The notes beneath the pieces are model-generated. The model was not told the origin of the DNA. It worked only from the letters and a program-made list of their open reading frames with translations, and did not search any database. Of a stretch of 64,000 nt of DNA, positions 43,083 to 50,777 are shown piece by piece. A program made the position numbers and the translations under genes. Within the stretch, counting starts at the first letter, position 1, and every line of letters starts with the position of its first letter. Source of the DNA: Streptosporangium roseum DSM 43021 (GTDB lineage Bacteria; Actinomycetota; Actinomycetes; Streptosporangiales; Streptosporangiaceae); assembly GCF_000024865.1 (NCBI RefSeq), contig NC_013595.1, positions 6,324,001 to 6,388,000 of the forward strand, given 5' to 3'.

Positions 43083-43170
43083 CCGCCGCCTCGCGCGGGT
43101 CTCCAGGCCACGGCCGCCCCCGAACACAGGGCGGCGGTCCTCCGTGGTCCCGGGCTACGGCCGCCCTTGA

Positions 43171-43350
43171 TCACAGGACGGCGGCCTGCTGGTGCGGATA
43201 GACGTGCTCCAGCTCGTGGCAGGCCGGGAGAACACAGCGGCGGCCGGTCTCGGTGTGCGGGCACCGGAGCGCGTCGCTGCGGCGCGGCAGCGACGCCGGA
43301 CCTTCCTCTCCCCGCCCGGATCCATCGTCGGCGGCGGGGTCGTGAGTCAT
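43171..43350 (-). CDS. Small Cys/His-rich hypothetical protein
   Basis: This is a 59-residue frame with an ATG at 43350 and AGGAGG about 10 bases upstream, a good ribosome site. The C-terminal half reads LRCPHTETGRRCVLPACHEL then EHVYPHQQ: three Cys and several His that could bind a metal or a [FeS] cluster. I do not recognise a family. It is an isolated gene between two + strand genes and could be a small regulator or zinc protein. Confidence 0.5.
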   Translation of the reverse strand: MTHDPAADDGSGRGEEGPASLPRRSDALRCPHTETGRRCVLPACHELEHVYPHQQAAVL

Positions 43351-43729
43351 GAGCGCGTGTCCTCCTGTGGCATGCGAGCGGTGACGTACCGGCGTGTGCG
43401 GACGGCAGGCCGGCGGCACACGGGACGGAACGCTCCAACTCCGGGAGACCGGAGTCGAGGCGACGGCGGACAGTGACCGGCCGATCGGCCGCCCGTGCGA
43501 TGCAGCAATCTATCTCCGCGAGTTCCGGCTGCCCAGAACCAATGATTTGACGCTGTCCCGGTTGATCACTGTCAGAGATCGACATTTATGTCCCGAATGC
43601 GGGGCGAGCGGCCCCGGAAAAGCTCTCAACTGCGTGATCTCGGGAACCACCGGCGACGATCACTCGTTCGCCGTTTCGGTTACGTCATCACAACAGTTAC
43701 GTCATCACAACAGGAGAAGAGAGGTATCC
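43351..43729 (+). other. Upstream region of Spo0M-like gene
   Basis: About 380 bases without a supported gene. It contains a TTGACG at 43547 and, at the 3' end, a perfect 17-bp tandem duplication (43679-43712). It presumably contains the promoter of the Spo0M-like gene. Confidence 0.4.
43679..43712 (+). repeat. Perfect 17-bp tandem duplication upstream of Spo0M-like gene
   Basis: GTTACGTCATCACAACA occurs twice without a gap (43679-43695 and 43696-43712), ending 17 bases before the GTG start and next to the GAGAAGAGAGG ribosome-binding region. Confidence 0.85.
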
Positions 43730-44701
43730 GTGGTCTTCAAACGGCTGCTGGGAGCCTTCGGCGTCGGAGGTCCCTCGGTGGACACCGTCCTGGCCGTGTC
43801 GCGCGTCTCGCCCGGCGGGTCCCTCACCGGAGAGGTCCGGATCAAGGGGGGCGACTTCGAGGCGGAGATCGAGCACATCACCCTGGGGCTGGTCACCAGG
43901 ATCGAGACCGAGCACAGCGAGGGCGAGCACACCGGTCTCGGGGAGTTCTTCCGCACCGAGGTCTCCGGCCCGTTCAAGCTGGGTGTCGGCGAGGAGCGCA
44001 CCGTCCCGTTCCAGGTGCCGGTGCCCTGGGAGACGCCGCTCACCGAGGTGCAGGGGCAGCCGCTGAACGGCATGGCCATGGGTGTGCGCACCGAGCTGGC
44101 GATCGCCAAGGCGGTCGACAAGGGCGACCTCGACCCCTTCTCCGTCGCGGCCCTGCCCTCACAGGAGGCCGTGCTGGTGGCCTTCTCCCGGCTCGGCTTC
44201 CACTTCAAGAGCGCCGACCTGGAAACCGGCCACCTGTACGGCGTGCAGCAGCGGCTGCCGTTCTACCAGGAGATCGAGTTCTACCCGCCCGCCCAGTACT
44301 CGGGCCGGATCAACGAGGTCGAGCTGACCTTCGTGGCCGACGCCGGCAGGCTGGACGTCATCCTGGAGGCCGACAAGCGCGGCGGGCACGGTTCCGGACA
44401 CGACTCCTTCGGGCGTTTCCAGGTGACCCACGAGCAGGCCCTCCAGATGGACTGGGCCGCCGAGATCACCGGCTGGCTGGACGGTCTGGCCGGACAGCAC
44501 CACGGCGCCTCCTACGGCGCCTCCTACGGCGGGCACGACGACGGCCACCACGGTCACCACGAGCACCACGGTCACCGCGGCGGGCCCGGCATGGGCGCGG
44601 TCGTGGCGGCCGGAGCCGCGGGGATGGTCGGCGGGTTCGTGGCCGCCGAGGCGATCGACGAGATCGGCGACTTCTTCGAGGGCGACGAGGAAGAGGAGTG
44701 A
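43730..44701 (+). CDS. Spo0M-like sporulation-control protein
   Basis: This is a 323-residue cytosolic protein of the Spo0M (SpoOM, arrestin-fold) family. VVFKRLLGAFGVGGPSVDTV, then GEVRIKGGDFEAEIEHITLG and PFQVPVPWETPLTEVQGQPL match the family over residues 1-245. In Bacillus, Spo0M modulates sporulation and interacts with the cytoskeleton; here it may act in sporulation or cell shape. The C-terminus differs from the usual ~260-residue length: a His-rich stretch (GHDDGHHGHHEHHGHRGG), a Gly/Ala-rich hydrophobic segment and an acidic tail ending EGDEEEE. The GTG at 43730 follows GAGAGG. Confidence 0.88.
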   Translation: MVFKRLLGAFGVGGPSVDTVLAVSRVSPGGSLTGEVRIKGGDFEAEIEHITLGLVTRIETEHSEGEHTGLGEFFRTEVSGPFKLGVGEERTVPFQVPVPWETPLTEVQGQPLNGMAMGVRTELAIAKAVDKGDLDPFSVAALPSQEAVLVAFSRLGFHFKSADLETGHLYGVQQRLPFYQEIEFYPPAQYSGRINEVELTFVADAGRLDVILEADKRGGHGSGHDSFGRFQVTHEQALQMDWAAEITGWLDGLAGQHHGASYGASYGGHDDGHHGHHEHHGHRGGPGMGAVVAAGAAGMVGGFVAAEAIDEIGDFFEGDEEEE

Positions 44702-44706
44702 TGTCC

Positions 44707-44740
44707 GGGCGGGCCGCTCCCCGGCGGGAGCGGCCCGCCC
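44707..44740 (+). terminator. Hairpin terminator after Spo0M-like gene
   Basis: GGGCGGGCCGCTCCC pairs with GGGAGCGGCCCGCCC (15-bp perfect stem, 4-base loop), starting 5 bases after the stop codon. Confidence 0.85.
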
Positions 44741-45030
44741 CGGGCCGATGGTCAGCGGGGCGAGCACGCCGCGACAAGGCGGTCACCGAGGCGCGGGGAC
44801 CCCGACGCGGGGAGGAGCCCGCCCGGACCTTCGCGGGAGAGCCCTCACGGGAGAGGTCCTGAGCCGGACCCACCGCCTCCGTCGCGGACTCCGCCGGGAT
44901 GCCGCCCCTGGTGACGGCCAGGCAGACCCGGTCGGCCAAAAGCCCATAACACCGCGATAGGTGCTTTTTGCTACATCCCCCAGCAGGGCGCGGCCAAATA
45001 TTTTGACAGCACCCCTCACAAGGAGTGCGC
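44741..45030 (+). other. Upstream region of S1 protease gene
   Basis: About 290 bases with no supported gene. An imperfect inverted repeat AAAAGC...GCTTTTT (44938-44972) and a TTGACA at 45003 are visible, but the latter is too close to the start to be a -35 for this gene. Confidence 0.35.
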
Positions 45031-46155
45031 ATGTTCAGTCGAGGCCCCCTCCTGGCCGGAGCCGCCACAGTGGCCCTGTACCTGGCCGCCAGCGTGACAC
45101 CCGCCACCGCAGCACCCGCCCCCCTCTCCCCCAAGCCGCCGTCGCCCGTGATCGTCGACGCCCTCCAGCGCGACCTCGGCCTCACCGCCGAGCAGGCCGT
45201 GGCGCGGCTGGCCAACGAGGAACGCGCCATGGCCACGGAGTCCACCCTGAGCGGCACGCTCGGCGGCAAGTACGCCGGCGCCTGGCTCAACGGCGACGCC
45301 TCCCAGCTCCTCGTCGGCACCAGCGACGCCACCACGGCCGACGCCATCAGGGCCCAGGGCGCCCAGCCCGTGATCGTCAGCCGGACCCTGGAGCAGCTCA
45401 ACGCGGTCAAGGACCGGCTCGACCAGGCTCCGGCCCGGGCCAAGGCCGGCGCGTCCCTGTGGTACGTCGACCTGCCCACCAACAGCGTCGTCGTCCAGGC
45501 CGCCCAGCAGGCCGGAGGCGAAGCCCTCATCGCCGCCGCCGGCGTCGACAAGGACGCGGTCCGGGTGGCGGTGACCGCCGAACGGCCCCAGCCCTTCATC
45601 GACATCATCGGCGGCAACCCCTTCTACATCGGCTCCAGCCGCTGCAGCATCGGCTTCTCCGTGACCAAGGGGAGCACGCCGGGCTTCGTCACCGCGGGCC
45701 ACTGCGGCAGGAGGGGCGCCACGACCACCAACCCGACCGGCACCTTCCAGGGCTCCTCCTTCCCCGGTAACGACTACGCGTGGGTGGCCGCCCCCGGCAA
45801 CACCCCCAGGCCGTGGGTGAAGGGGTCCGGCGGCGCCAACGTCATCGTCCGCGGGTCCACGCAGGCCGTGGTCGGCTCCTCCATCTGCCGCTCCGGCTCC
45901 ACCACCGGCTGGCGCTGCGGCACCATCCAGCAGCACAACGCCAGCGTGACCTACCCGCAGGGCACGGTCAGCGGCCTGACCCGCACCAGCGCGTGCGCCC
46001 AGCCGGGCGACTCCGGCGGGTCGTTCATCTCCGGCAGCCAGGCCCAGGGCACGACCTCGGGCGGCTCCGGCAACTGCACCTCGGGCGGCACGACCTACCA
46101 CCAGCCGGTCAACGAGCCCCTGTCCGTCTACGGGCTGACCCTGACCGTCGGCTGA
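45031..46155 (+). CDS. Secreted S1 family serine protease with alpha-lytic-type propeptide
   Basis: This is a 374-residue exported chymotrypsin-like protease of the streptogrisin/alpha-lytic type. The signal peptide ends near ATAAPA. A long propeptide (about 30-185) contains the Al_Pro-type foldase region (LWYVDLPTNSVVVQAAQQAG). The mature domain begins around DIIGGNPFY and has the catalytic triad His (VTAGHCG), Asp (GNDYAWV) and Ser (QPGDSGGSFI), plus six cysteines for disulfides. The ATG at 45031 has AAGGAG 5 bases upstream; an in-frame GTG at 45025 overlaps that ribosome site and is less likely. A small secreted metalloprotease gene follows after 62 bases. Confidence 0.93.
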   Translation: MFSRGPLLAGAATVALYLAASVTPATAAPAPLSPKPPSPVIVDALQRDLGLTAEQAVARLANEERAMATESTLSGTLGGKYAGAWLNGDASQLLVGTSDATTADAIRAQGAQPVIVSRTLEQLNAVKDRLDQAPARAKAGASLWYVDLPTNSVVVQAAQQAGGEALIAAAGVDKDAVRVAVTAERPQPFIDIIGGNPFYIGSSRCSIGFSVTKGSTPGFVTAGHCGRRGATTTNPTGTFQGSSFPGNDYAWVAAPGNTPRPWVKGSGGANVIVRGSTQAVVGSSICRSGSTTGWRCGTIQQHNASVTYPQGTVSGLTRTSACAQPGDSGGSFISGSQAQGTTSGGSGNCTSGGTTYHQPVNEPLSVYGLTLTVG

Positions 46156-46217
46156 TCGCCCTCCTCAGCACCTCGTCTTGACGAGCACCCCCCAACGGCC
46201 GAGGAGGCCTGACAGAG

Positions 46218-46778
46218 ATGTCAAGGATCATCCGTTTCAGCATCGCCTTCATCCTGGGGCTCGCCTTCCTGGCGACGGCGTCTCCCGCCCAGGCTGACGG
46301 GACCGGCAAGCAGGGAGCGGCCGCGGTTCGCGTGCTCCGGTACGACGCCAGCCGGGCAGCCGAGTTCCGCTCCGTCGTGGACCAGGCGGCACAGATCTGG
46401 AACTCCAGCGTGACCAACGTGCGCCTGGTGGCCGGCAGCCCGGCGGACTTCGTGGTGCTGGCCGACAACGGCTGGCCCCGCGCCCAGCCCACCAGCCTGG
46501 GCCGCGGGACCGTGTGGATCGGCAGGCAGGCGACCGCCCAGGGGCACAACCCGCTGCGCATCTCCGCCCACGAGATCGGCCACATCCTGGGACTGCCCGA
46601 CCGTCGCACCGGCCGGTGCACGGACCTGATGTCCGGCGCCAGCGCGGGCACGACCTGCACCAACCCCTACCCGAACGCGGCCGAGAAGGCCGAAGTCGAG
46701 CGGTACTTCGCCGGCTTCGCCCCGACCCTCGACTTCGGCGAGATCTACGTCGACAGCCCCGAGGCCGCCCTGCCGTAA
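46218..46778 (+). CDS. Snapalysin-type (M7) secreted metalloprotease
   Basis: This is a 186-residue exported small zinc protease. The signal peptide (MSRIIRFSIAFILGLAFLAT) is cleaved near SPAQA. The zinc motif HEIGHILGLPD (HExxHxxGxxD, with the Asp as third ligand) is the hallmark of snapalysins, known from Streptomyces. Two C-terminal Cys (GRCTDLMSG and TTCTNPY) probably form a disulfide. The ATG at 46218 follows GAGGAGG at about 10 bases. It is downstream of the S1 protease gene in the same direction, so the two may be co-expressed for extracellular protein use. Confidence 0.92.
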   Translation: MSRIIRFSIAFILGLAFLATASPAQADGTGKQGAAAVRVLRYDASRAAEFRSVVDQAAQIWNSSVTNVRLVAGSPADFVVLADNGWPRAQPTSLGRGTVWIGRQATAQGHNPLRISAHEIGHILGLPDRRTGRCTDLMSGASAGTTCTNPYPNAAEKAEVERYFAGFAPTLDFGEIYVDSPEAALP

Positions 46779-46788
46779 GCGCCGGCGA

Positions 46789-46823
46789 GCCCGTCCGATC
46801 CGGCGCGGCCGGGCCGGACGGGC
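46789..46823. terminator. Hairpin between snapalysin and GNAT genes
   Basis: GCCCGTCCG pairs with CGGACGGGC (9-bp stem, 17-base GC-rich loop with internal pairing), 10 bases after the snapalysin stop; convergent GNAT gene on the other side. Confidence 0.6.
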
Positions 46824-46923
46824 CCCACCCCCCTCTCCCCTCGCGGGAGGCCGGCGGCATCGAGCCCCTTCCGGAAGGTCCGCACGCGGGCCCTGCGGGA
46901 GGGGCTCGGCGTGCCGCGGCGGC

Positions 46924-47418
46924 TCAGGCCAGGAACTTCTCGAAGCAGTGGGAGCCTTCGAGCCGCTCGTAGGGAGGGAAGCGCGGGATGGGAGCGTACC
47001 CCTCCCGCTCGTAGACCCTCACGGCGTCCGGCTGGCGGTCTCCGGTCTGCAGGATGATCCGTGATCCGCCGAGCGCGCGGGCGGCGTCCTCGACCGCGGC
47101 CAGCAACGCGCGCGCCACGCCCGTGCCCCGGTGGGAGGGGGCCACGAACATCCGCTTGAGCTCCAGGTCCGCGCCGAGCCGGCGCAGGGCGACGTGCCCG
47201 ACCGGCACCGCTCCGGCGTAGGCGACCCCGGTGTAGGCGACGGACTCCGGCTCGACGTTCATGCCGCGCGGCAGGTAGTCCGGCTTCGAGGCGAGCCGGT
47301 CGGCGTAGCGGGCGCCCATCTCCTCCCCCATCGCCTCGCGCAGCGCGACGGCCGCGGTGTCGTCCCAGCCGACGGACCTGACGACGATCACGCCGGCCCT
47401 CTCCGCCGATGCGGTCAT
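46924..47418 (-). CDS. GNAT family N-acetyltransferase
   Basis: This is a 164-residue acetyltransferase. The acetyl-CoA-binding motif A is visible as LKRMFVAPSHRGTGVARALL (R/Q-x-x-G-x-G/A), and the C-terminal YEREGYAPIPRFPPYERLEG matches motif B of small-molecule GNATs. It transfers acetyl from acetyl-CoA to an amine; the substrate is unknown. The ATG at 47418 has AGGGGG about 8 bases upstream. No partner gene is adjacent; the MFS gene diverges 468 bases away. Confidence 0.88.
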   Translation of the reverse strand: MTASAERAGVIVVRSVGWDDTAAVALREAMGEEMGARYADRLASKPDYLPRGMNVEPESVAYTGVAYAGAVPVGHVALRRLGADLELKRMFVAPSHRGTGVARALLAAVEDAARALGGSRIILQTGDRQPDAVRVYEREGYAPIPRFPPYERLEGSHCFEKFLA

Positions 47419-47886
47419 GCGAACCCCCTGTCTCCGGTTGCGGCTATCCGAGAATCCTGGCAGCACCGAACCTCGCGGCCGGCTCCGCCCCCGCCTCGAA
47501 CCCGGAGGGCGCGAAGGCCGCCCGGCCGGGGATCGACGCCGTCGCCGGCGAGCAGCCCCGCCGCGTGGTCTCCGCAAGCGGGGGCGGGCCTGAACCCGTG
47601 ACCGATGATCCCCACGTCGTACGGCACGCCACCGCACCCTCGGGGCCGGATACCCTCACCCAAAATACCAATTTAAAAGGTAGGAAAATTGGATTTTCCC
47701 GTCAACCGGCCTCCAGCTCGGGCGTCCTCGGGGTCCGGCTTGACACCGAGACCCCCGTGCCCCACATTTATCTGCGTGACGCAATATCTGCGTCACACAA
47801 TATATGTGTTGCGACCGCGTTCTCCGCGGCCCGCCCCCTCTCGCCTGAGCTCCCGCCCGGACTCACTCCCGAAAAGAGCGACGCCC
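47419..47886 (+). other. Intergenic region between GNAT and MFS genes
   Basis: About 470 bases. The right half (47650-47810) is AT-rich and includes two palindromes (47776-47809). A reading frame in phase with the MFS gene begins at an ATG at 47689, but the first 66 codons lack transporter sequence and the palindromes would be coding; I treat the region as promoter. Confidence 0.45.
47776..47809 (+). promoter_or_regulatory. Two adjacent palindromes upstream of MFS gene
   Basis: GTGACGCA-ATATC-TGCGTCAC (47776-47796) and ACACA-ATATA-TGTGT (47795-47809) are both perfect inverted repeats with 5-base spacers, partly overlapping. They lie about 80 bases before the proposed TTG start. They are candidates for a repressor operator. 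Confidence 0.6.
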
Positions 47887-49338
47887 TTGTCCACGCCTGC
47901 CCACTCCACCGCCACGGCCGCGGAGCCGGCCTCCCCGGCAGAACCGGAGGCGGTCTCCCCCCGAAAACGGTGGGCCATCCTCGCCGTCATCCTCAGCGCC
48001 GACGTCCTGGACCTTCTCGACGCGACGATCACCAACATCGCCGCCCCCACCATCGCCGCGGACCTCCACGGGGGCGAGGCCCTCATCCAGTGGCTGGGAG
48101 CCGGCTACGCCCTCGCCCTCGGCGTCCTCCTCGTGGTCGGCGGGCGGCTCGGCGACAGATACGGTCGCCGGCGCCTCTTCCTCATCGGGATCACCGGCTT
48201 CACCCTCGCCTCGACCGCCTGCGGCCTGGCCTTCGACCCCGGATCGATCATCATCGCCCGGCTCGCCCAGGGAGCCTTCGGCGCCCTGCTGATCCCCCAG
48301 GGCTTCGGCATCCTCGGTTCCGTCTTCCCGCGCGACCAGATCGGCAGGGCCTTCAGCGCCTTCGCCCCGGCCATGGGAATCTCCGCCGTCGGCGGCCCCA
48401 TCCTGGCCGGAGCCCTCATCGACGCCGACCTGCTCGGACTCGGCTGGCGCTCCATGTTCCTGATCAACCTCGTGCTCGGCGGCATCGCGATCCTCGCCGC
48501 GGCGAGGCTGCTGCCGAAGGACGCCGGCAACAGGAGCACCTCCGTCGACGGCATCGGCTCCGGCCTGCTGGCCGCGGCCATGCTCGGGCTGCTCTTCGGC
48601 CTGATCGACGGGTCCGCCCACGGCTGGACACCCGTCCCGATCCTGTCCGTCATCGGCGGCGCCATCTTCTCCGGCCTGTTCTGCCGGCGCCAGCTGACAG
48701 CCGCGAGTCCGCTGATCGAACCGTCGCTGCTGAGGAACCGGGGATTCACCTCGGGCCTCGTCCTCGGCGTCGCCTTCTTCGCCGCCGTGGCCGGTCTGCT
48801 CTACGTCCTGTCCCTCTTCATGCAGAACGGCCTCGGTTACACCCCCATGAAGGCGGCGCTCGGGCTGGCCCCGATCGCGGCGGGCATCGTCATCGCCTCC
48901 GTCGCCTGCCACCGGCTCATCGGCGGACTCGGACGCGACCTCGTGCTGATCGGCCTGGTCGTCACCCTGGCGGGCACCGGCTGGCTGCTCGTCCTCGTCC
49001 TGACGGCCGGGACCTCGGCGAGCGCCTGGGCCCTCCTGCCACCGGCCCTGATCATCGGACTGGGCATGGGGACCTGCTTCGGGACCGTCTACGACGTCAC
49101 CATCGGCGACATCGCCCCGGAAGAGGCGGGCAGCGCCGGCGGCTCGCTCAGCGCGGTCCAGCAGCTGGCCAACGCCATCGGCGCGGCCGTGGTCACCACC
49201 CTCTACTTCAGGACCCTCGCCACCGGCGGCGAGACCCGGGCCGTGGTCCACAGCCTCGCCGCCGTCGCCGCGATCATCCTCGCCTGCTGCGGTCTCGTCC
49301 GGTTCCTGCCGCGCCAGGCCCCGTCCCAGGACCACTAG
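47887..49338 (+). CDS. MFS transporter, DHA2 (14 TM) family
   Basis: This is a proton-coupled exporter of the EmrB/QacA branch, about 483 residues from a TTG at 47887. After a Ser/Thr/Pro-rich N-tail come RWAILAVILSADVLDLLDAT (helix 1, with the LDxT motif C-like region), then WLGAGYALALGVLLVVGGRL and GDRYGRRRLFLIG (motif A), and further hydrophobic helices to LVRFLP. The start is uncertain: an ATG at 47689 is in frame, but the intervening DNA looks like a promoter. An NmrA-like reductase gene follows at 49406. Substrate unknown. Confidence 0.85.
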   Translation: MSTPAHSTATAAEPASPAEPEAVSPRKRWAILAVILSADVLDLLDATITNIAAPTIAADLHGGEALIQWLGAGYALALGVLLVVGGRLGDRYGRRRLFLIGITGFTLASTACGLAFDPGSIIIARLAQGAFGALLIPQGFGILGSVFPRDQIGRAFSAFAPAMGISAVGGPILAGALIDADLLGLGWRSMFLINLVLGGIAILAAARLLPKDAGNRSTSVDGIGSGLLAAAMLGLLFGLIDGSAHGWTPVPILSVIGGAIFSGLFCRRQLTAASPLIEPSLLRNRGFTSGLVLGVAFFAAVAGLLYVLSLFMQNGLGYTPMKAALGLAPIAAGIVIASVACHRLIGGLGRDLVLIGLVVTLAGTGWLLVLVLTAGTSASAWALLPPALIIGLGMGTCFGTVYDVTIGDIAPEEAGSAGGSLSAVQQLANAIGAAVVTTLYFRTLATGGETRAVVHSLAAVAAIILACCGLVRFLPRQAPSQDH

Positions 49339-49405
49339 TAGTGCTTTGTCCCATCCCGGCAGCCGGCCGTCGCGCCGCGACCGGCCATCGAAAGAGAGAT
49401 CCGAC

Positions 49406-50245
49406 ATGACCATTCTCGTAACCGGAAGCCGTGGCGGCGTCGGCAGGAGCCTCCTCGCCCTCCTGCGGAGCCGGGGCCTCGACGTACGGGCCGCGTCCAG
49501 AGCCCCCGGCGGACTCGACCTCCCCGCGGGCGTACCGGCGGTGACGTGCGACCTCACCGATCCGGGCACGTTCCCCACTGCGCTCAAGGACGTCACCTCG
49601 GTCTTCCTCTACGCCGAGCCGTCGCACATCGTCCCGTTCGTCGAGCAGGCCGCCGCTGCGGGGGTCGGGCACATCGTGCTGCTGTCGACCAGCGCGGTGC
49701 TCAACCCGGCCGCCGACGACGACCTCATCGCCCGGTCGCACCTGGAGGTCGAGCGGGCCCTGGCGGCCTCGCCGATCGAGTCGACGTTCCTGCGGCCGGG
49801 CTCCTTCGCGAGCAACGCGCTGCAGTGGTCCTGGGCCATCAGATCCACCGGCGCGGTGAACCTTCCCTATCCCGACTCCCACACCGACCCCATCCATGAG
49901 GCGGACATCGCCGAGGCGGCGCTCGCCGTACTCACCGATCCCCGGCTGAGCGGCGGAAGGTACACCCTTACCGGGCCGGAGTCCGTCACCTTCCGGGAGC
50001 AAATCGGCCACATCGCCCGTGCGACGGGCCGATCCGTCACGGTCAACGAGGTAAGCCGCGAGAGGTGGAAAGCGGAGATGGCGGACTACATCCCCGCGGA
50101 CTTCGCGGACGCGCTTCTCGACTGGTGGCGGTCCAACGACGGCTCACTCGCCGAGACCACCCGGACGGTCGAAGAGCTGACCGGTCACCCGGCCCGCGGC
50201 TTCGCGCTGTGGGCCGAGGACCACGCCGGCGACTTCAGGAGCTAG
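49406..50245 (+). CDS. NmrA-like NAD(P)-binding reductase
   Basis: This is a 279-residue atypical SDR (NmrA/HSCARG-like). The N-terminus MTILVTGSRGGVGRSLLALL is a Rossmann dinucleotide motif (GxxGxxG). VFLYAEPSHIVPFVEQAAAA and HIVLLSTSAVLNPAAD match the family core. STFLRPGSFASNALQWSWAI is the usual substrate-side region. The ATG at 49406 follows GAGAGA. It may sense NADP(H) or reduce a quinone/aromatic; both are known in the family. A 45-bp piece of its coding DNA (49553-49597) is repeated at 50620-50664, next to a transposase remnant. Confidence 0.88.
   Translation: MTILVTGSRGGVGRSLLALLRSRGLDVRAASRAPGGLDLPAGVPAVTCDLTDPGTFPTALKDVTSVFLYAEPSHIVPFVEQAAAAGVGHIVLLSTSAVLNPAADDDLIARSHLEVERALAASPIESTFLRPGSFASNALQWSWAIRSTGAVNLPYPDSHTDPIHEADIAEAALAVLTDPRLSGGRYTLTGPESVTFREQIGHIARATGRSVTVNEVSRERWKAEMADYIPADFADALLDWWRSNDGSLAETTRTVEELTGHPARGFALWAEDHAGDFRS
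49553..49597 (+). repeat. 45-bp segment of NmrA-like gene, copy 1
   Basis: Matches 50620-50664 at 43 of 45 positions (differences at 49555 and 49577). This copy lies within the reductase reading frame (LTDPGTFPTALKDVT). Confidence 0.9.
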
Positions 50246-50265
50246 ACGAGGAGTTCCGAAGTAGG

Positions 50266-50622
50266 TCAGTGGATGAGCAGGACGCCCTGGCGTGCGGCGA
50301 TGAGGTCGGCGTCGACCTCCAGCACCGCGGCCGGCACCTCGCGTTCACCGATCTTCGGGTTGGCCGGCGCCCACATGATCGGCATACCCGTCGGGGTGCA
50401 GACCAGATACAGGCGCAGCCCCCAGAAGAACCGGGAGTGGGAGGCGCGGTAGCCGTAGCCGACCCAGCCCGCCACCTCTGAGCGCCGCACGGTCGGGCGT
50501 GACATCCCGCAGGGCACCGGCGTGGAGTCGGTGACCCACACCGTGTCCAGCCAGAAGTCGGTATCGGTGGCCAACATCCGGATCACCCGCTTGATCAGCG
50601 GAAGCGCTGCGCGCAGCCGCTT
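50266..50622 (-). pseudogene. IS982-family transposase remnant
   Basis: The minus strand encodes KRLRAALPLIKRVIRMLATD, TDFWLDTVWVTDSTPVPCGM, SHSRFFWGLRLYLVCTPTGM and PANPKIGEREV. This is the central DDE-containing part of IS982-type transposases, including the first catalytic Asp (VTDSTPV). The frame ends in a stop at 50266, soon after GVLLI, where a full transposase would continue to the second and third acidic residues. It loses homology at about 50622, where a 45-bp repeat of the NmrA-like gene begins. Both ends of the element are missing, so it is a non-functional scar. Confidence 0.85.
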
Positions 50623-50664
50623 ACCGATCCGGGCACGTTCCCCCCTGCGCTCAAGGACGTCACC
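50620..50664 (+). repeat. 45-bp segment of NmrA-like gene, copy 2
   Basis: Second copy of 49553-49597, abutting the transposase remnant. It is not part of an intact gene: its frame continues only to a TGA at 50717-50719. Confidence 0.9.
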
Positions 50665-50777
50665 GAGCAGCTCGGTGCCCGATCCGCGACATCAGCGCCG
50701 ATGCCGGACAGGTGCTGACCGCCGGCGCCACGGTGATCGACGCGAACGGGACCGTGGCCGGGGTGGGACGGACGTCG

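Noticed and set aside
50623..50715. Apparent upstream extension of the IS982 transposase frame (LERRGERARIG...)
   Set aside because: The bases involved are the reverse complement of the 45-bp NmrA-gene repeat and following DNA; the frame is open by chance and the homology stops at the junction.
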